This document shows positions 1-10,597 of a DNA stretch of 64,000 bases, piece by piece. The position numbers and the translations under genes were made by a program. Each line of letters starts with the position of its first letter. The stretch's first letter is position 1. The stretch is from Bradyrhizobium sp. (GTDB lineage: Bacteria; Pseudomonadota; Alphaproteobacteria; Rhizobiales; Xanthobacteraceae), in the NCBI RefSeq assembly GCF_022844465.1, contig NZ_JALHLP010000002.1, positions 248,001 through 312,000 of the forward strand. Reading direction: 5' to 3'. The notes under the pieces are model-generated. The model saw only the letters and a list, made by a program, of their open reading frames with translations. It was not told the origin of the DNA and did no database searches.

Positions 1-13
1 CGCTGACTGCCAT
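1..13 (-). CDS. nusA: transcription termination/antitermination factor NusA, first codons only
   Basis: Reading leftward, the first four codons give Met-Ala-Val-Ser and then run off the window edge. Alphaproteobacterial NusA commonly starts this way, and nusA normally follows rimP. The start codon lies three bases after the rimP stop, so the two are almost certainly co-transcribed. The call rests mainly on context because so little of the gene is visible. Confidence 0.7.
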
Positions 14-16
14 GGC

Positions 17-793
17 CTAGTCTCCTTCGGTAGGATCGATATCACCCCTGCGCAGTCTTTCTGCGGCGAGGCGGTGTTTCTTGGTATTCGTCGGTTCCGG
101 CCTGGTGCCGGGCCTAGTACCGGGTTTCGGCCTCGGCTTGTTGCTCTTGGCCGGGTCGCTTTTCCTGGCGTGCGGCGGCGGTGGCGGCGCCAGCCCCAGA
201 TTCTGTTTGAGCGCGCGCTCGGCGGCCTTGCCGCGCCGCATCGATTCCGCAATCAGCTCGTCGGTCAGAACCAGGCGCGCATCGGCGATGTCTTCCATCA
301 CCAGCAGCACCTCGGCATCTTCGCCTTCGCGTATGTCGTCGCGATGCAGCCGCACGGTGTCGCCCTCGCAGCCGGCGAGAAGCCCGCGGAAACGCTTGCG
401 GCCCTGATGGGCGACCGCCATTTCGACCTTCACGAGATGGCCGGTGTAGCGCTCGAAGTCGGAACGGCGCACCAGCGGGCGATCGATGCCCGGCGAGGAT
501 ATCTCCAGCCGGTAGGCGCGGTCGATCGGGTCGGCGACATCGAGCACCGGCGACAGCGCCCGCGAGATCGCCTCGCAATCCTCGATCTGCATGGTTCCAT
601 CGGGCCGCTCGGCCATGATCTGCACGGTGCAGCCGTATTCGCCCGAAATCTTGATCCGGACCAGCCGGTAGCCCATGCCCTGCAACACCGGTCCGGCGAC
701 CGCCGACACCCGCGCCGCCGCGCCGGGCTCGACAACGAGCCGGGGCTCGGCCAACAGGTCGACATCCTCTGAAGCAGCAGTTGGATCGGTCAT
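17..793 (-). CDS. rimP: ribosome maturation factor RimP
   Basis: RimP assists late maturation of the 30S ribosomal subunit. The N-terminal part carries the family signature ([10 protein letters not shown] near residue 100) and the C-terminal half is the SH3-like domain. The tail after about residue 200 is proline- and lysine-rich and low in complexity, a common rhizobial extension. I chose the ATG at 793, giving 258 residues; a TTG four codons upstream is also open but less likely. The gene is followed after three bases by nusA, the usual pair. Upstream lies a promoter followed by an intrinsic terminator and a second hairpin, which suggests control by premature termination. Confidence 0.95.
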   Translation of the reverse strand: MTDPTAASEDVDLLAEPRLVVEPGAAARVSAVAGPVLQGMGYRLVRIKISGEYGCTVQIMAERPDGTMQIEDCEAISRALSPVLDVADPIDRAYRLEISSPGIDRPLVRRSDFERYTGHLVKVEMAVAHQGRKRFRGLLAGCEGDTVRLHRDDIREGEDAEVLLVMEDIADARLVLTDELIAESMRRGKAAERALKQNLGLAPPPPPHARKSDPAKSNKPRPKPGTRPGTRPEPTNTKKHRLAAERLRRGDIDPTEGD

Positions 794-831
794 GTCGAGG
801 GTCAAGAGAGTTTTTCTAGCCTGGGTTGAAG

Positions 832-853
832 CCGGATCACCACCGCGATCCGG
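832..853 (-). repeat. hairpin in rimP leader
   Basis: A perfect 7-base inverted repeat (CCGGATC / GATCCGG) with an 8-base loop lies between the upstream terminator and the rimP start. It has no T run, so it is not a terminator by itself. It may be part of a structured leader RNA. Confidence 0.5.
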
Positions 854-907
854 CCGGTTAGCTGAACCGCACCCGAAGCCGTTTCGGACCGGGCTCGTTC
901 AGGTAAC

Positions 908-938
908 AAAAAAGAGCGGGTCCCGGGGGGCCCACTCT
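908..938 (-). terminator. intrinsic terminator in the rimP-nusA leader
   Basis: On the minus strand a GC-rich stem (914-923 pairing with 928-937, one mismatch and one G-T pair) is followed directly by six T residues. No minus-strand gene lies between it and the divergent gene at 1094. It therefore sits inside the rimP leader rather than ending an upstream operon. Confidence 0.75.
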
Positions 939-974
939 CAATACGCGATCGTATGAGAACCATAAGTTGCCGTG

Positions 975-1003
975 GATATAGCGGTTTTTCAGCAATCCGA
1001 CAA
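975..1003 (-). promoter_or_regulatory. sigma-70-type promoter for rimP-nusA
   Basis: On the minus strand TTGTCG (998-1003) and TATATC (975-980) are separated by exactly 17 bases. Transcription would start near 968, about 30 bases before the leader terminator and 175 bases before rimP. Confidence 0.55.
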
Positions 1004-1093
1004 GGCCTGCGATCCCATTAACGGCAATTTTGCCGCGCCTTGACCTAACCCTTCCTTCACCAACGCCGCCTAGATTGGGTCAAAACCAGCAGA

Positions 1094-2194
1094 ATGGCCG
1101 GTTTGGACGGGCTAATGACACCAGCGCCATCGCTAATCCCTGAGCTTGACGAAATTGTCGGCCGTGGCGACCCCAAGCGCCGCAACGATGCCGTGCGCCG
1201 CATCAGCGAACTGTATCTGCAGGGTGCGGCGAGCTTCACTTCCGACCATGTCTCCCTGTTCGACGAAGTCCTGACCAGCCTTGTCCCACACGCCGAAGTC
1301 ACATCGCGCGCCGAACTGGCCGAGCGGTTGTCGGTTCTGGAGAACGCGCCGCGCGGCCTTGTCGGCCAACTGGCGCAGGAAGACGAAATTGCAGTTGCCG
1401 GTCCGCTGCTGCGCCGGTCCACCGTCATCGATGAACAGATGCTGGTCGAAATCGCCGCTGCCAAGGGCCAGGATCATCTGCTGGCCATGGCCGAGCGGCC
1501 GACGCTATCGTCCGAGGTTACCGACGTCCTTGTCAGCCGCGGCGACCGCGCCGTGGTGCGCCGCACCGCCGGCAATGCCGGCGCCAACTTCTCCGCGGGC
1601 GGCTATTCGAGCCTGATCCAGCGCGCGGGCCAGGATGGCGTACTGACGATCAGACTCGGCCAGCGTGACGATCTCTCTTCGGAACAATTGAAGGATCTTC
1701 TGGGCGGTTCGATCGACATCGTCCGCCGCCGCCTGGTCAAGGTGGTGAAACCCGAGCGGCAGGCCGAGATCAAGCAGGCAATGGCCGATATCACCGGCGT
1801 GAAGGGATGGGCTTTGAGCCGCGACTTTTCGCTGGCGCAGCGAACGGTCCTGAAGCTGGGCCGCGAGGGCTCGCTCGGCGAAGGCGCGTTGCTCAACTTT
1901 GCCAAGGCCTTCAAATACGAAGAGGCGGTAGCCACGCTCGCGGCGATGAGCGGCGTCGAGATCGAAACCCTTGATCGCCTGATCAGCGGCGAGCGCGACG
2001 ACGCGATCCTGATCGCCGGCAAGGCCAGCGGTCTGGAATGGGCGACCGTGCGCGCGCTGATCCTGCTTCGGGCCGGACCGAACCGGACGGTTTCCCCGCT
2101 CGATATCGAAAACGCGCGGGTCAACTTCGTCCGTCTGATGCCCGCGACCGCCAAGCGCATCGCCGGCTTCTGGAAAACCCACCCGTCGGTCTGA
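1094..2194 (+). CDS. DUF2336 domain-containing protein
   Basis: This 366-residue protein is predicted to be soluble and mostly helical, with Ala/Arg/Leu-rich HEAT-like segments and no signal peptide. It resembles the alphaproteobacterial DUF2336 family, whose biochemical role is unknown. The first ATG at 1094 is used; an in-frame ATG eight codons in (1115) is an alternative. It is transcribed divergently from the rimP operon and lies about 110 bases upstream of the dioxygenase gene on the same strand. The family call rests on overall appearance rather than a catalytic motif. Confidence 0.75.
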   Translation: MAGLDGLMTPAPSLIPELDEIVGRGDPKRRNDAVRRISELYLQGAASFTSDHVSLFDEVLTSLVPHAEVTSRAELAERLSVLENAPRGLVGQLAQEDEIAVAGPLLRRSTVIDEQMLVEIAAAKGQDHLLAMAERPTLSSEVTDVLVSRGDRAVVRRTAGNAGANFSAGGYSSLIQRAGQDGVLTIRLGQRDDLSSEQLKDLLGGSIDIVRRRLVKVVKPERQAEIKQAMADITGVKGWALSRDFSLAQRTVLKLGREGSLGEGALLNFAKAFKYEEAVATLAAMSGVEIETLDRLISGERDDAILIAGKASGLEWATVRALILLRAGPNRTVSPLDIENARVNFVRLMPATAKRIAGFWKTHPSV

Positions 2195-2303
2195 CGGCTG
2201 CGGTCGCAAATGGCTCCCTATCGTCAAGGCGTCGCGCTATCATCGGCGCCGAAGACATTGCGTTTGGCGAAACCGGGTCGGTGGCAGGGCGGGAGAGGAA
2301 CAA

Positions 2304-3149
2304 ATGCTGACGGATGCTCAGGTTCATGCGTATGCCGCCGAGATCAGCGACAATGGATTCGCCATCATCGAGAACGCGGCGAGCCGCGAACTGGTCGAAG
2401 GCCTGAAGGCCGCGCTGGAGCGTACCGAGCGTGAACACGGTCTTGGTCCGGCCCGCACGTCGTTCGAAGGCTTCAAGACCGTCCGCATCAATAATCTGCT
2501 CACCTATGACGAGCTGTTCTGGGAAGTGCCGCTGCACGAAAACGTGCTGCCGGTCGTGGAACGGATGCTCGACCACGAGTGCCTGCTGTCGTCGTTCTGC
2601 TCGCTGGTGCTTGGCCCCGGCCAGGAGGCGCAGCCGATCCACGAGGACACCCAGTTGATCCCGCTGCCGCGGCCGCATATCCCGATCACGATCAACGCGA
2701 TCTGGGCGCTGTCGGATTTCCGGGAAGACAACGGCGCGACCCGGATTGTTCCGGCCAGTCACAAATATCTGTCCGCGCCCGAATACGGCAAGGAGTATGA
2801 CACGGTGGCCGCAACAATGAAGGCCGGCAGCGTGATGCTGTTCGACAGCGCGCTGTGGCACGGCGGCGGCGCCAATACCAGCGAGGCCAGGCGCTTCGCC
2901 TTTTCCTGCGCCTATTGCTGGGGATGGATGCGCCAGCAGGAGAACCTGCAGCTCGGCATTCCCCGGGAAACCGCGCGGCGCTTCCCGCGGCGCCTGCAAG
3001 AACTATGCGGCTACAGCGTCTACCGGGGACAGTTCGGCCACATCGACAACCACGACCCGATCGAACTACTGGGGCGCGAACGCGGCAAACGCATGGTGTG
3101 GGAGGCGACCGACGCGAAGAAAGCGAAGATGGCGGAAGCGAAGGAATGA
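2304..3149 (+). CDS. phytanoyl-CoA dioxygenase family protein (PhyH-type Fe(II)/2-oxoglutarate oxygenase)
   Basis: The family uses Fe(II) and 2-oxoglutarate to hydroxylate substrates. The facial triad is visible: the HxD motif at His113/Asp115 and a distal His at 186 in a WHGGG context, with an Arg about ten residues later suited to binding 2-oxoglutarate. The 281-residue length is normal. A GGGAGAGGA ribosome-binding site lies just before the ATG. The stop is three bases from the convergent trmB stop. The substrate cannot be told from sequence. Confidence 0.88.
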   Translation: MLTDAQVHAYAAEISDNGFAIIENAASRELVEGLKAALERTEREHGLGPARTSFEGFKTVRINNLLTYDELFWEVPLHENVLPVVERMLDHECLLSSFCSLVLGPGQEAQPIHEDTQLIPLPRPHIPITINAIWALSDFREDNGATRIVPASHKYLSAPEYGKEYDTVAATMKAGSVMLFDSALWHGGGANTSEARRFAFSCAYCWGWMRQQENLQLGIPRETARRFPRRLQELCGYSVYRGQFGHIDNHDPIELLGRERGKRMVWEATDAKKAKMAEAKE

Positions 3150-3152
3150 CTG

Positions 3153-3896
3153 CTAGCCGTTCCGCCGAAACCGCAGATACGTCGCCACGCGCCCTTCGCG
3201 CTCGGCTTTTCGGCCGTAGCGCGTCATGGTGTAGCCGTCCCACGGTTGTCGCCAGTCGGCGGCGCGTTCGGCGGTCCAGAGAAAGTCGGAGCTGCGCATC
3301 AGGTGCGCCAGCGTCCAGGCGCAGTAGTCGTCGATATCGCTGACAAAGCGGAATTCGCCGCCGGGCTTGAGGATGCGCGCCATCGCCGTCACCGTGGCGT
3401 CCTGCACGAAGCGTCGCTTCCAGTGTCGGCGCTTCGGCCAGGGATCGGGGTGGATCAGGTCGATCCGCGCCAGCGATTGCGGCGGCGCCCAGGCCAGAAT
3501 TTCGGCGGCGTCGCCGGCGAACAGGCGGATGTTGGCGAGGTTGTCGGCCTCGATCTGGGCCAGGATCTTGGCCATGCCGTTGACATAGGGCTCGCAGCCG
3601 ATGAATCCGGTGCCGGGAAAGGCGCGCGCCTCGGCGATCAGGTGCTCGCCGCCGCCGAATCCGATTTCGAGCCTGACATCGGCGACGCCGCCATCGAACA
3701 GATCGGCGAGACGGCCCGGTGCGGGGGTTCCGATATCGAGCGCCAGATGCGGCAGCAGATTTTCGATCAGGTCGGCCTGGTGATTGCGGAGCTTGTGGCC
3801 CTTGCGGCGGCCGAAGAACGAGCCGCGCGCGGCCACGGAGGCGTCCCGATCCGGCGGCGCGCCCCGATTTTCCGGCTGGTCGGGCGCCGCCATCAT
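3153..3896 (-). CDS. trmB: tRNA (guanine-N7-)-methyltransferase TrmB
   Basis: TrmB makes m7G46 in the tRNA variable loop using S-adenosylmethionine. The SAM-binding motif EIGFGGGE is at residues 77-84 and the family motif PDPWPK at 151-156, followed by the basic RRHWKRR stretch. The 247-residue length fits the family. Two adjacent ATGs are possible (3896 and 3893); both overlap the lnt stop, so translation is probably coupled to lnt. Confidence 0.96.
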   Translation of the reverse strand: MMAAPDQPENRGAPPDRDASVAARGSFFGRRKGHKLRNHQADLIENLLPHLALDIGTPAPGRLADLFDGGVADVRLEIGFGGGEHLIAEARAFPGTGFIGCEPYVNGMAKILAQIEADNLANIRLFAGDAAEILAWAPPQSLARIDLIHPDPWPKRRHWKRRFVQDATVTAMARILKPGGEFRFVSDIDDYCAWTLAHLMRSSDFLWTAERAADWRQPWDGYTMTRYGRKAEREGRVATYLRFRRNG

Positions 3897-5503
3897 CGCA
3901 TCGTCCGCTTCGCGGTGCGCCGTCGGATCACCACCAGCAACGCCGTTGCCGCAAGCACGGCGGCCGGAATGTCGCCAAGACGGGCGTAGATCGTCGGCGG
4001 CAGGGCCGCGGGCAGGCTGGCGTCCAGCACGCCCTCGATGCCGAGTCCCAGTTGCGCGACGATGCGCCCCGAGGGATCGATGACCGCGGAGATGCCGGTG
4101 TTGGCGGCGCGAACCACCGGCAGACCTTGCTCGACGGCGCGCAGCCGCGCCTGCTGCAGGTGCTGGTAGGGGCCGGTCGAGTTTCCGAACCAGCCGTCAT
4201 TGGTCAGGTTGACGATCCAGCCCGGACGATCCCCGCGCGCCGCGACAGCGCCCGGGAAGATCGTCTCGTAGCAGATCAGCGGTAACGCGCGCGGCGCCTG
4301 CGGTATCTCCAGCGCACGCCGTCGCTCGCCGGGAATGAACCCGCCCTGCACCTTGGTCAGCTGCACGAAGCCAAGCTTTTCCATCCAGTCCTGGAACGGC
4401 AGGTATTCGCCGAACGGCACCAGGTGAAGCTTGTCGTAAACCGACAGCACGCTGCCGTCGTGGTCGATGAGATAGATCGAGTTGTAGGCGCGGGTGACGC
4501 GGGCGCCGGGCGGCCCGTCGGGCGCGCGCACCGAGCCGGTCATCAGTACCGTCCCCCTGGGCAGCAGCTCGGCGATCTGCGCCATCGCGTCGGCTTCGCG
4601 GGTCAGGAAGAAAGGGAACGCCGATTCCGGCCAGATCAGAATCTGCGCGTCGCGCACGCCCGTGGATTGCGGCCCCGAAGCGCGGTCGGACAACGCGAGG
4701 TATTTCTGCATCACCTCCGCCTTGGCGGCGTAATTGAATTTGACGTCCTGCTGCAGGTTGGGCTGCATGATGCGCAGCTTGACCGCGGTCATCGCCGTGG
4801 GCTGCAGCGACAGCCGGACAACGCCGTAGATCGCCATCGCCGCCAGCAGCAACAGCGCCAATGCCGGCGCGATCCAGGGCTTGCGCCCGCGCGAGCTGCC
4901 GTCGATCAGCACGGCCGGACTGGCGAAGATCGCAACGCTGAACAGCGTCATGCCCCACAGCCCGATCAGCGAGGCGGTCTGCGCCAGCGCCAGCGGCTCC
5001 GACAGCGCGTAGCCGAACGCGTTCCACGGAAATCCCGTCAGCAGGTGGCCGCGCAGCCATTCGCTGATCGTCAGGCCGATCGCGAGCGACAGCACGCGCG
5101 TCGCATCGCGGGTCCAGATCAGGCGCGCGAGCGCGAAGCCGGTCGCCGTGAACAAGGCGAGGTAGGCCGGCAGGCCCAATACCGCGAACGGCATCAGCCA
5201 GGCGAACGTCGGTGCATCGACCAGGAAGGCGTTGCCGGTCCAGTAGAGCCCGGGAACGAAATAACCGAGCCCGAACCAGAAGCCGGACATCGCGGCGGCA
5301 GGGGCGCCGCGCCACTTTCCGGCCGCCGCGCCGTCGATCAGCCAGACCACGACCGGAAAGGCCACGAACAGCGCTGGCCATGCATTGAACGGCGCCATCG
5401 ACAACGCTGCCAGCGCGCCCGCCGCCAGCGCGATCGCCGCGCGCTTCCATCCCCAGGCGAGGATGATCGAAAGACCGGCGCCCCGGAGCCTGCTGGTGAT
5501 CAC
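3893..5503 (-). CDS. lnt: apolipoprotein N-acyltransferase Lnt
   Basis: Lnt adds the third acyl chain to lipoproteins at the periplasmic face of the inner membrane. About six hydrophobic helices fill the first 230 residues. They are followed by a nitrilase-like domain with the expected triad Glu293 (WPESA), Lys358 (YDKLHLVPFGEYLP) and Cys411 (ICYETIFP), then a C-terminal membrane helix. The 536-residue length is typical. The start overlaps the CBS-protein stop by four bases, and the 3' end overlaps trmB. Confidence 0.97.
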   Translation of the reverse strand: MITSRLRGAGLSIILAWGWKRAAIALAAGALAALSMAPFNAWPALFVAFPVVVWLIDGAAAGKWRGAPAAAMSGFWFGLGYFVPGLYWTGNAFLVDAPTFAWLMPFAVLGLPAYLALFTATGFALARLIWTRDATRVLSLAIGLTISEWLRGHLLTGFPWNAFGYALSEPLALAQTASLIGLWGMTLFSVAIFASPAVLIDGSSRGRKPWIAPALALLLLAAMAIYGVVRLSLQPTAMTAVKLRIMQPNLQQDVKFNYAAKAEVMQKYLALSDRASGPQSTGVRDAQILIWPESAFPFFLTREADAMAQIAELLPRGTVLMTGSVRAPDGPPGARVTRAYNSIYLIDHDGSVLSVYDKLHLVPFGEYLPFQDWMEKLGFVQLTKVQGGFIPGERRRALEIPQAPRALPLICYETIFPGAVAARGDRPGWIVNLTNDGWFGNSTGPYQHLQQARLRAVEQGLPVVRAANTGISAVIDPSGRIVAQLGLGIEGVLDASLPAALPPTIYARLGDIPAAVLAATALLVVIRRRTAKRTMR

Positions 5504-6618
5504 TGCGAGCCGGCTCCATCGCCCGGGGCCGGCGGCGCATTGTCATTGGCTTGAGGCGCGTTGGGGTCTGGTGCCGGCTCGCGACGGCGGCCTTCGCGCA
5601 GCGTGCGCGCCGCGGGACGCTCCTTGCGGATGGCGATGCGCAGGCGTTTGACCCGCCGCGGGTCGGCGTCGAGCACTTCAATCTCGAAATGGCCTGGACC
5701 GGCGATGACCTCGCCGCGCACCGGCAGGCGGCCGACCTGCGCCACCAGGTAGCCGCCCAGTGTCGCGACTTCCTCGCCGGCCTCGCCGGTGACGAATTCC
5801 TCGCCGATCAGCGTTCGGGCGTCCTCGAGAGAGGCGCGGGCATCGGCGATGAACGAATTGTCCGACTGCCGCACGATCGCGGGCGGCTCGTCGCTGTCGT
5901 GCTCGTCGTCGATCTCGCCGACGATTTGCTCGACGATGTCCTCGATCGACACCAGCCCGTCGGTGCCGCCATACTCGTCCACGACCAGTGCCAGATGGAT
6001 GCGCGAGGCCTGCATCTGCGCCAGCAGGTCGATCGCCCGCATCGACGGCGGCACATACAGCAGCTTGCGGATGATGTTGGCGTCCGCCAGCGGCAATGCG
6101 AGGTCGACCGCGCGCAGGTCGAGGCCCGCCGGGAACGGTTTCTTGCGCTTGGGCTTGCCGGTGTCTCCGATGCGCGCCTTCGCGGTCATGAACGCCAGCA
6201 GGTCGCGGATGTGGACGATGCCCTCGGGGTCGTCGAGGGTTTCGTTGTAGACCACGAGGCGCGAATGCGCCGCGCTTTCGAACAGGCTCATCAATTCGCC
6301 GAGAGGGATGTCCCGCCTGACCGCGACGATGTCGGCGCGATGCACCATGACGTCGGCAATGCGCCGCTCGTGCAGGCCGAGGATGTTGCGCAGCATGGTG
6401 CGCTCGATGGCGGAAAAACCGACGTCGTCCGGAGTGGAGGTGTCGAGCACGACCTGAAGATCGTCGCGGACCGACCCCGGCTTCCAGCCGAACAGGGTGC
6501 GGATCGCCCGCAACAGCCAGTTGTCGGCGGCCGGCCGCAGCACCTCGCCATCCTGCACCACCACGGGCAGGTTGCGGGTGTCGCGCGGGTTTTCCTGGGT
6601 CGGCTCGGAGTCCGGCAT
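5500..6618 (-). CDS. hemolysin/CorC-family CBS-pair protein
   Basis: The 372-residue soluble protein has two CBS domains (about residues 75-215) and a C-terminal CorC/HlyC transporter-associated domain. The family hallmark DEYGGTDGLVSIEDI is present. It lacks the N-terminal DUF21 membrane domain, as in the CorC/YbeX type. CorC relatives are linked to magnesium/cobalt efflux, and the ybeY-corC-lnt order is the classic neighbourhood. The start chosen at 6618 lies one base after the ybeY stop. The Pro/Ala/Asn-rich C-terminal tail looks disordered. Confidence 0.92.
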   Translation of the reverse strand: MPDSEPTQENPRDTRNLPVVVQDGEVLRPAADNWLLRAIRTLFGWKPGSVRDDLQVVLDTSTPDDVGFSAIERTMLRNILGLHERRIADVMVHRADIVAVRRDIPLGELMSLFESAAHSRLVVYNETLDDPEGIVHIRDLLAFMTAKARIGDTGKPKRKKPFPAGLDLRAVDLALPLADANIIRKLLYVPPSMRAIDLLAQMQASRIHLALVVDEYGGTDGLVSIEDIVEQIVGEIDDEHDSDEPPAIVRQSDNSFIADARASLEDARTLIGEEFVTGEAGEEVATLGGYLVAQVGRLPVRGEVIAGPGHFEIEVLDADPRRVKRLRIAIRKERPAARTLREGRRREPAPDPNAPQANDNAPPAPGDGAGSQ

Positions 6619-6619
6619 C

Positions 6620-7231
6620 TCAGTCCACCCGCTCGCGATTTTCATGCAAATCTCGACCCGCATACGGGTCGGGAATGCCGATCTGCGCGAGGATCTTCCG
6701 CTCCAGATCCTCCATGGCTTCGGCTTCGTCGTCGGTTTCGTGGTCGTAGCCGATCAGGTGCAGGAAGCCGTGGATCGCAAGATGGCTGAGGTGATGGTCG
6801 AACGGCTTCTGCTCGTCGTCGGCCTCCTTGCGCGTGATCTCGTAGGCGATGGCGATGTCGCCGAGCATCCGCGGCGCCTCCGCGGCCGCCCCCCTGCCGG
6901 TCGGCTGCAGCGCCGGAAACGACAGCACGTTGGTCGCCTTGTCGATGCCGCGCCAGTTGTTGTTCAGGGTGCGGATCCCGCGGTCGTCGGTGAGCATGAT
7001 CGCCAGTTCGGCGTCGCCGACATCGGCGTCGGCGATTTCAGCCGCGGCGGCGATCGCGCGATGGATCACTGCCTCGGCGTCCGACTCGGTCTGCCAAACG
7101 TCGGCGACGACGAGAACTTCGGTGACGGGAAGGGCGGACGACACGGGCGTTCCAGGCCTTTGCATGGCATTACCAGGGTTGCCGCCGGGGCCTGCCCGCG
7201 GCGGGCCCGCGGTCGAAGGGTACACGGTCAA
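6620..7231 (-). CDS. ybeY: endoribonuclease YbeY
   Basis: YbeY is a metal-dependent RNase involved in 16S rRNA 3' maturation and ribosome quality control. The zinc-binding signature HGFLHLIGYDH is present near the C-terminus. From 7231 the start is TTG and overlaps the phoH stop (TTGA). An ATG 22 codons downstream (7165) gives a protein closer to the usual length, and the extra N-terminal residues are low-complexity. The start is therefore uncertain although the gene is not. Confidence 0.94.
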   Translation of the reverse strand: MTVYPSTAGPPRAGPGGNPGNAMQRPGTPVSSALPVTEVLVVADVWQTESDAEAVIHRAIAAAAEIADADVGDAELAIMLTDDRGIRTLNNNWRGIDKATNVLSFPALQPTGRGAAAEAPRMLGDIAIAYEITRKEADDEQKPFDHHLSHLAIHGFLHLIGYDHETDDEAEAMEDLERKILAQIGIPDPYAGRDLHENRERVD

Positions 7232-8283
7232 GGTTTGCCGGTTGCGGGTTTTTGCGGCAATCCCTCATAGGCGGCGACGATCCTCGCCACCAGTTCATGG
7301 CGGATGACGTCCTCGGCGGTGAATTTGACCTGCGCGATGCCCTCGACGCCGTCGAGCAGCCTGACGGCCTCGGCAAGTCCCGAGGCCTGTCCGGGCGGCA
7401 GGTCGACCTGCGTGGGATCGCCGGTGATGATCATGCGGCTGTTCTCGCCGAGCCGGGTCAGGAACATCTTCATCTGCATCGTCGTGGTGTTCTGGGCTTC
7501 GTCGAGGATGATGACGGCGTTGGTCAGCGTGCGGCCGCGCATGAACGCCAGCGGCGCGATCTCGATTTCGCCGGCCTGCAGCGCCCGCTCGACGATCCGC
7601 GAGTCCATCAGGTCGTACAGCGCGTCGTAGATCGGGCGCAGATAGGGATCGACCTTTTCGCGCAGGTCGCCGGGCAGGAAGCCGAGGCGCTCGCCGGCTT
7701 CGACCGCGGGCCGCGACAGGATGATGCGGTCGACTTCCTTGCGCTCGAACAATTGCGCGGCGTGCGCGACCGCCAGCCAGGTCTTGCCGGTGCCGGCGGG
7801 GCCGACGCCGAACACCAGTTCGTGGCGCTTCAACGCGCGGATGTAGCAATCCTGCGCGGCGGTGCGCGCCCGCACCGGGCGCTTGCGCAGATTGATGGTC
7901 TCGAACGCGGTCTTGGCGGCCTTGGGGTCGAACTCGAACAGCGAGCCCTGCGCCAGCACCGCGCGGATCGCCCCTTCGACATCGCCCTGCGCCAGGTCCT
8001 GTCCCTGCGTCGCCTGCAAATAAAGCGTTTCCAGCACCCGCCGCGCGGCGTCGCAGCCGTCGCGCGAGCCGGCGATGCTGATGTGGTTGCCGCGTGAATC
8101 GACGACGACGCCGAGTCGCCGTTCGATCAGCGCCAGGTTCTGGCCGTAGGGGCCGACCAGCGCGGAAGCGGCGCGGTTGTCGTCGAAGTCGATGACGACC
8201 TGGGTCTCGGGCGGGATCTGCATGTCGCGGTCAAACTTGCGGCTGGGAGCGAGCGAAGGCGAATCCGATGCGCTTTTTGGCAA
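7228..8283 (-). CDS. PhoH family ATPase
   Basis: The 351-residue protein carries a KH-like N-terminal region (a [16 protein letters not shown] stretch) and a PhoH P-loop domain with Walker [10 protein letters not shown] and Walker [10 protein letters not shown]. PhoH proteins are predicted RNA-associated ATPases or helicases and are typically found next to ybeY, as here. The start is TTG at 8283, four bases after the miaB stop; an ATG at 8223 is an alternative. The gene is probably translated together with miaB and ybeY. Confidence 0.93.
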   Translation of the reverse strand: MPKSASDSPSLAPSRKFDRDMQIPPETQVVIDFDDNRAASALVGPYGQNLALIERRLGVVVDSRGNHISIAGSRDGCDAARRVLETLYLQATQGQDLAQGDVEGAIRAVLAQGSLFEFDPKAAKTAFETINLRKRPVRARTAAQDCYIRALKRHELVFGVGPAGTGKTWLAVAHAAQLFERKEVDRIILSRPAVEAGERLGFLPGDLREKVDPYLRPIYDALYDLMDSRIVERALQAGEIEIAPLAFMRGRTLTNAVIILDEAQNTTTMQMKMFLTRLGENSRMIITGDPTQVDLPPGQASGLAEAVRLLDGVEGIAQVKFTAEDVIRHELVARIVAAYEGLPQKPATGKP

Positions 8284-8287
8284 GGGT

Positions 8288-9715
<1,428 letters not shown>

Positions 9716-9800
9716 GGAACCCGGGTGGTGTGGAATGGCGCCTTTGCGGCGTAGAGGTCAGATATAGCCTAAAGCCGCGAAAATCCAGCATGATACGGGC

Positions 9801-9877
9801 CGTCATTCCGGGGCGCGAAGCGAATCCGGAATCTCGAGATTCCGGGTTCGATGCTGTCGCATCGCCCCGGAATGACG
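9801..9877. repeat. palindromic intergenic repeat, family A
   Basis: The ends CGTCATTCCGG and CCGGAATGACG are inverted copies, and the centre holds the palindrome CCGGAATCTCGAGATTCCGG. A second copy lies at 22155-22259. It sits between miaB and the HAD phosphatase gene. Confidence 0.8.
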
Positions 9878-9893
9878 GGTGAAGAGGGCTAGT

Positions 9894-10592
9894 TCACGCT
9901 TGCGCCCCGATCCGCTCGATCAACCCTGGCAATTGCCGCATGTCGTCGAAGACGGCGGTGGCCCCGGCCGCGCTCAGCAACCCGGCATGGCCCGCCTGGC
10001 AATGGCTGCCGCCGTGAAACCCGAGCACGGTCATCCCGGCCGCGCGGCCGCCGGTGACGCCAGGCACGCTGTCCTCGATCACGAGGCAGCGTTGTGGACG
10101 AGCTTTCATCTGCTCGGCGGCGAACAGGAATAGATCCGGGGCCGGCTTGCCGCGTTGGACCTGCGTGGCTGAGAAAATATGCGGCGCGAGCAGATCGTAG
10201 AGCCCTGCACAGGTCAGGCCGTGGCTGATCTTTTCCGGCGTCCCACTAGACGCCACGCATCGGGGCAGGCCAGTCGCGGCAATCGCATCGCCGACGAACG
10301 GAATGGCTGAAAGCTCGCTCGCATAGCGTTGCAAGGCGGCTTGTTTCATCTGCGCTTCAAAATCGTCCGGCAGCTTCCGGCCCATTTCGCATTCTATCGC
10401 CAGCCGGGCCTCGCGGTCGGAGACGCCAAGGAAACGCGTCAGCACCTGTTCGGCCGTGATCGGATAGCCGTGATGCGTGAGCGTCTCCGCATGCGCGCGG
10501 CATGAAATGACTTCGCTGTCGACCAGCACGCCGTCGCAATCGAAAATGATGAGGTCGAAGGCCTGCCGGGTGTTCTGAAGCGGTACCTGCAC
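9894..10592 (-). CDS. HAD-superfamily phosphatase (phosphoglycolate phosphatase/beta-phosphoglucomutase-like)
   Basis: HAD motif I DCDGVLVDSE lies near the N-terminus, a motif II SSGTPEK stretch lies mid-protein, and the Lys and acidic motif III/IV region (KPAPDLFLFAAEQM, then VIEDSVPG) follows. The insert between motifs I and II matches the phosphatase class with an alpha-helical cap. The GTG at 10592 is preferred because it lies just after the fur stop; an upstream TTG (10628) would overlap fur. The substrate is not readable from sequence. Confidence 0.9.
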   Translation of the reverse strand: MQVPLQNTRQAFDLIIFDCDGVLVDSEVISCRAHAETLTHHGYPITAEQVLTRFLGVSDREARLAIECEMGRKLPDDFEAQMKQAALQRYASELSAIPFVGDAIAATGLPRCVASSGTPEKISHGLTCAGLYDLLAPHIFSATQVQRGKPAPDLFLFAAEQMKARPQRCLVIEDSVPGVTGGRAAGMTVLGFHGGSHCQAGHAGLLSAAGATAVFDDMRQLPGLIERIGAQA

Positions 10593-10597
10593 GCGGT

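Noticed and set aside
802..963. A 53-codon open frame in the rimP leader as a leader peptide
   Set aside because: It starts about five bases into the predicted transcript without a ribosome-binding site and shows no regulatory run of codons. It is possible but unsupported.
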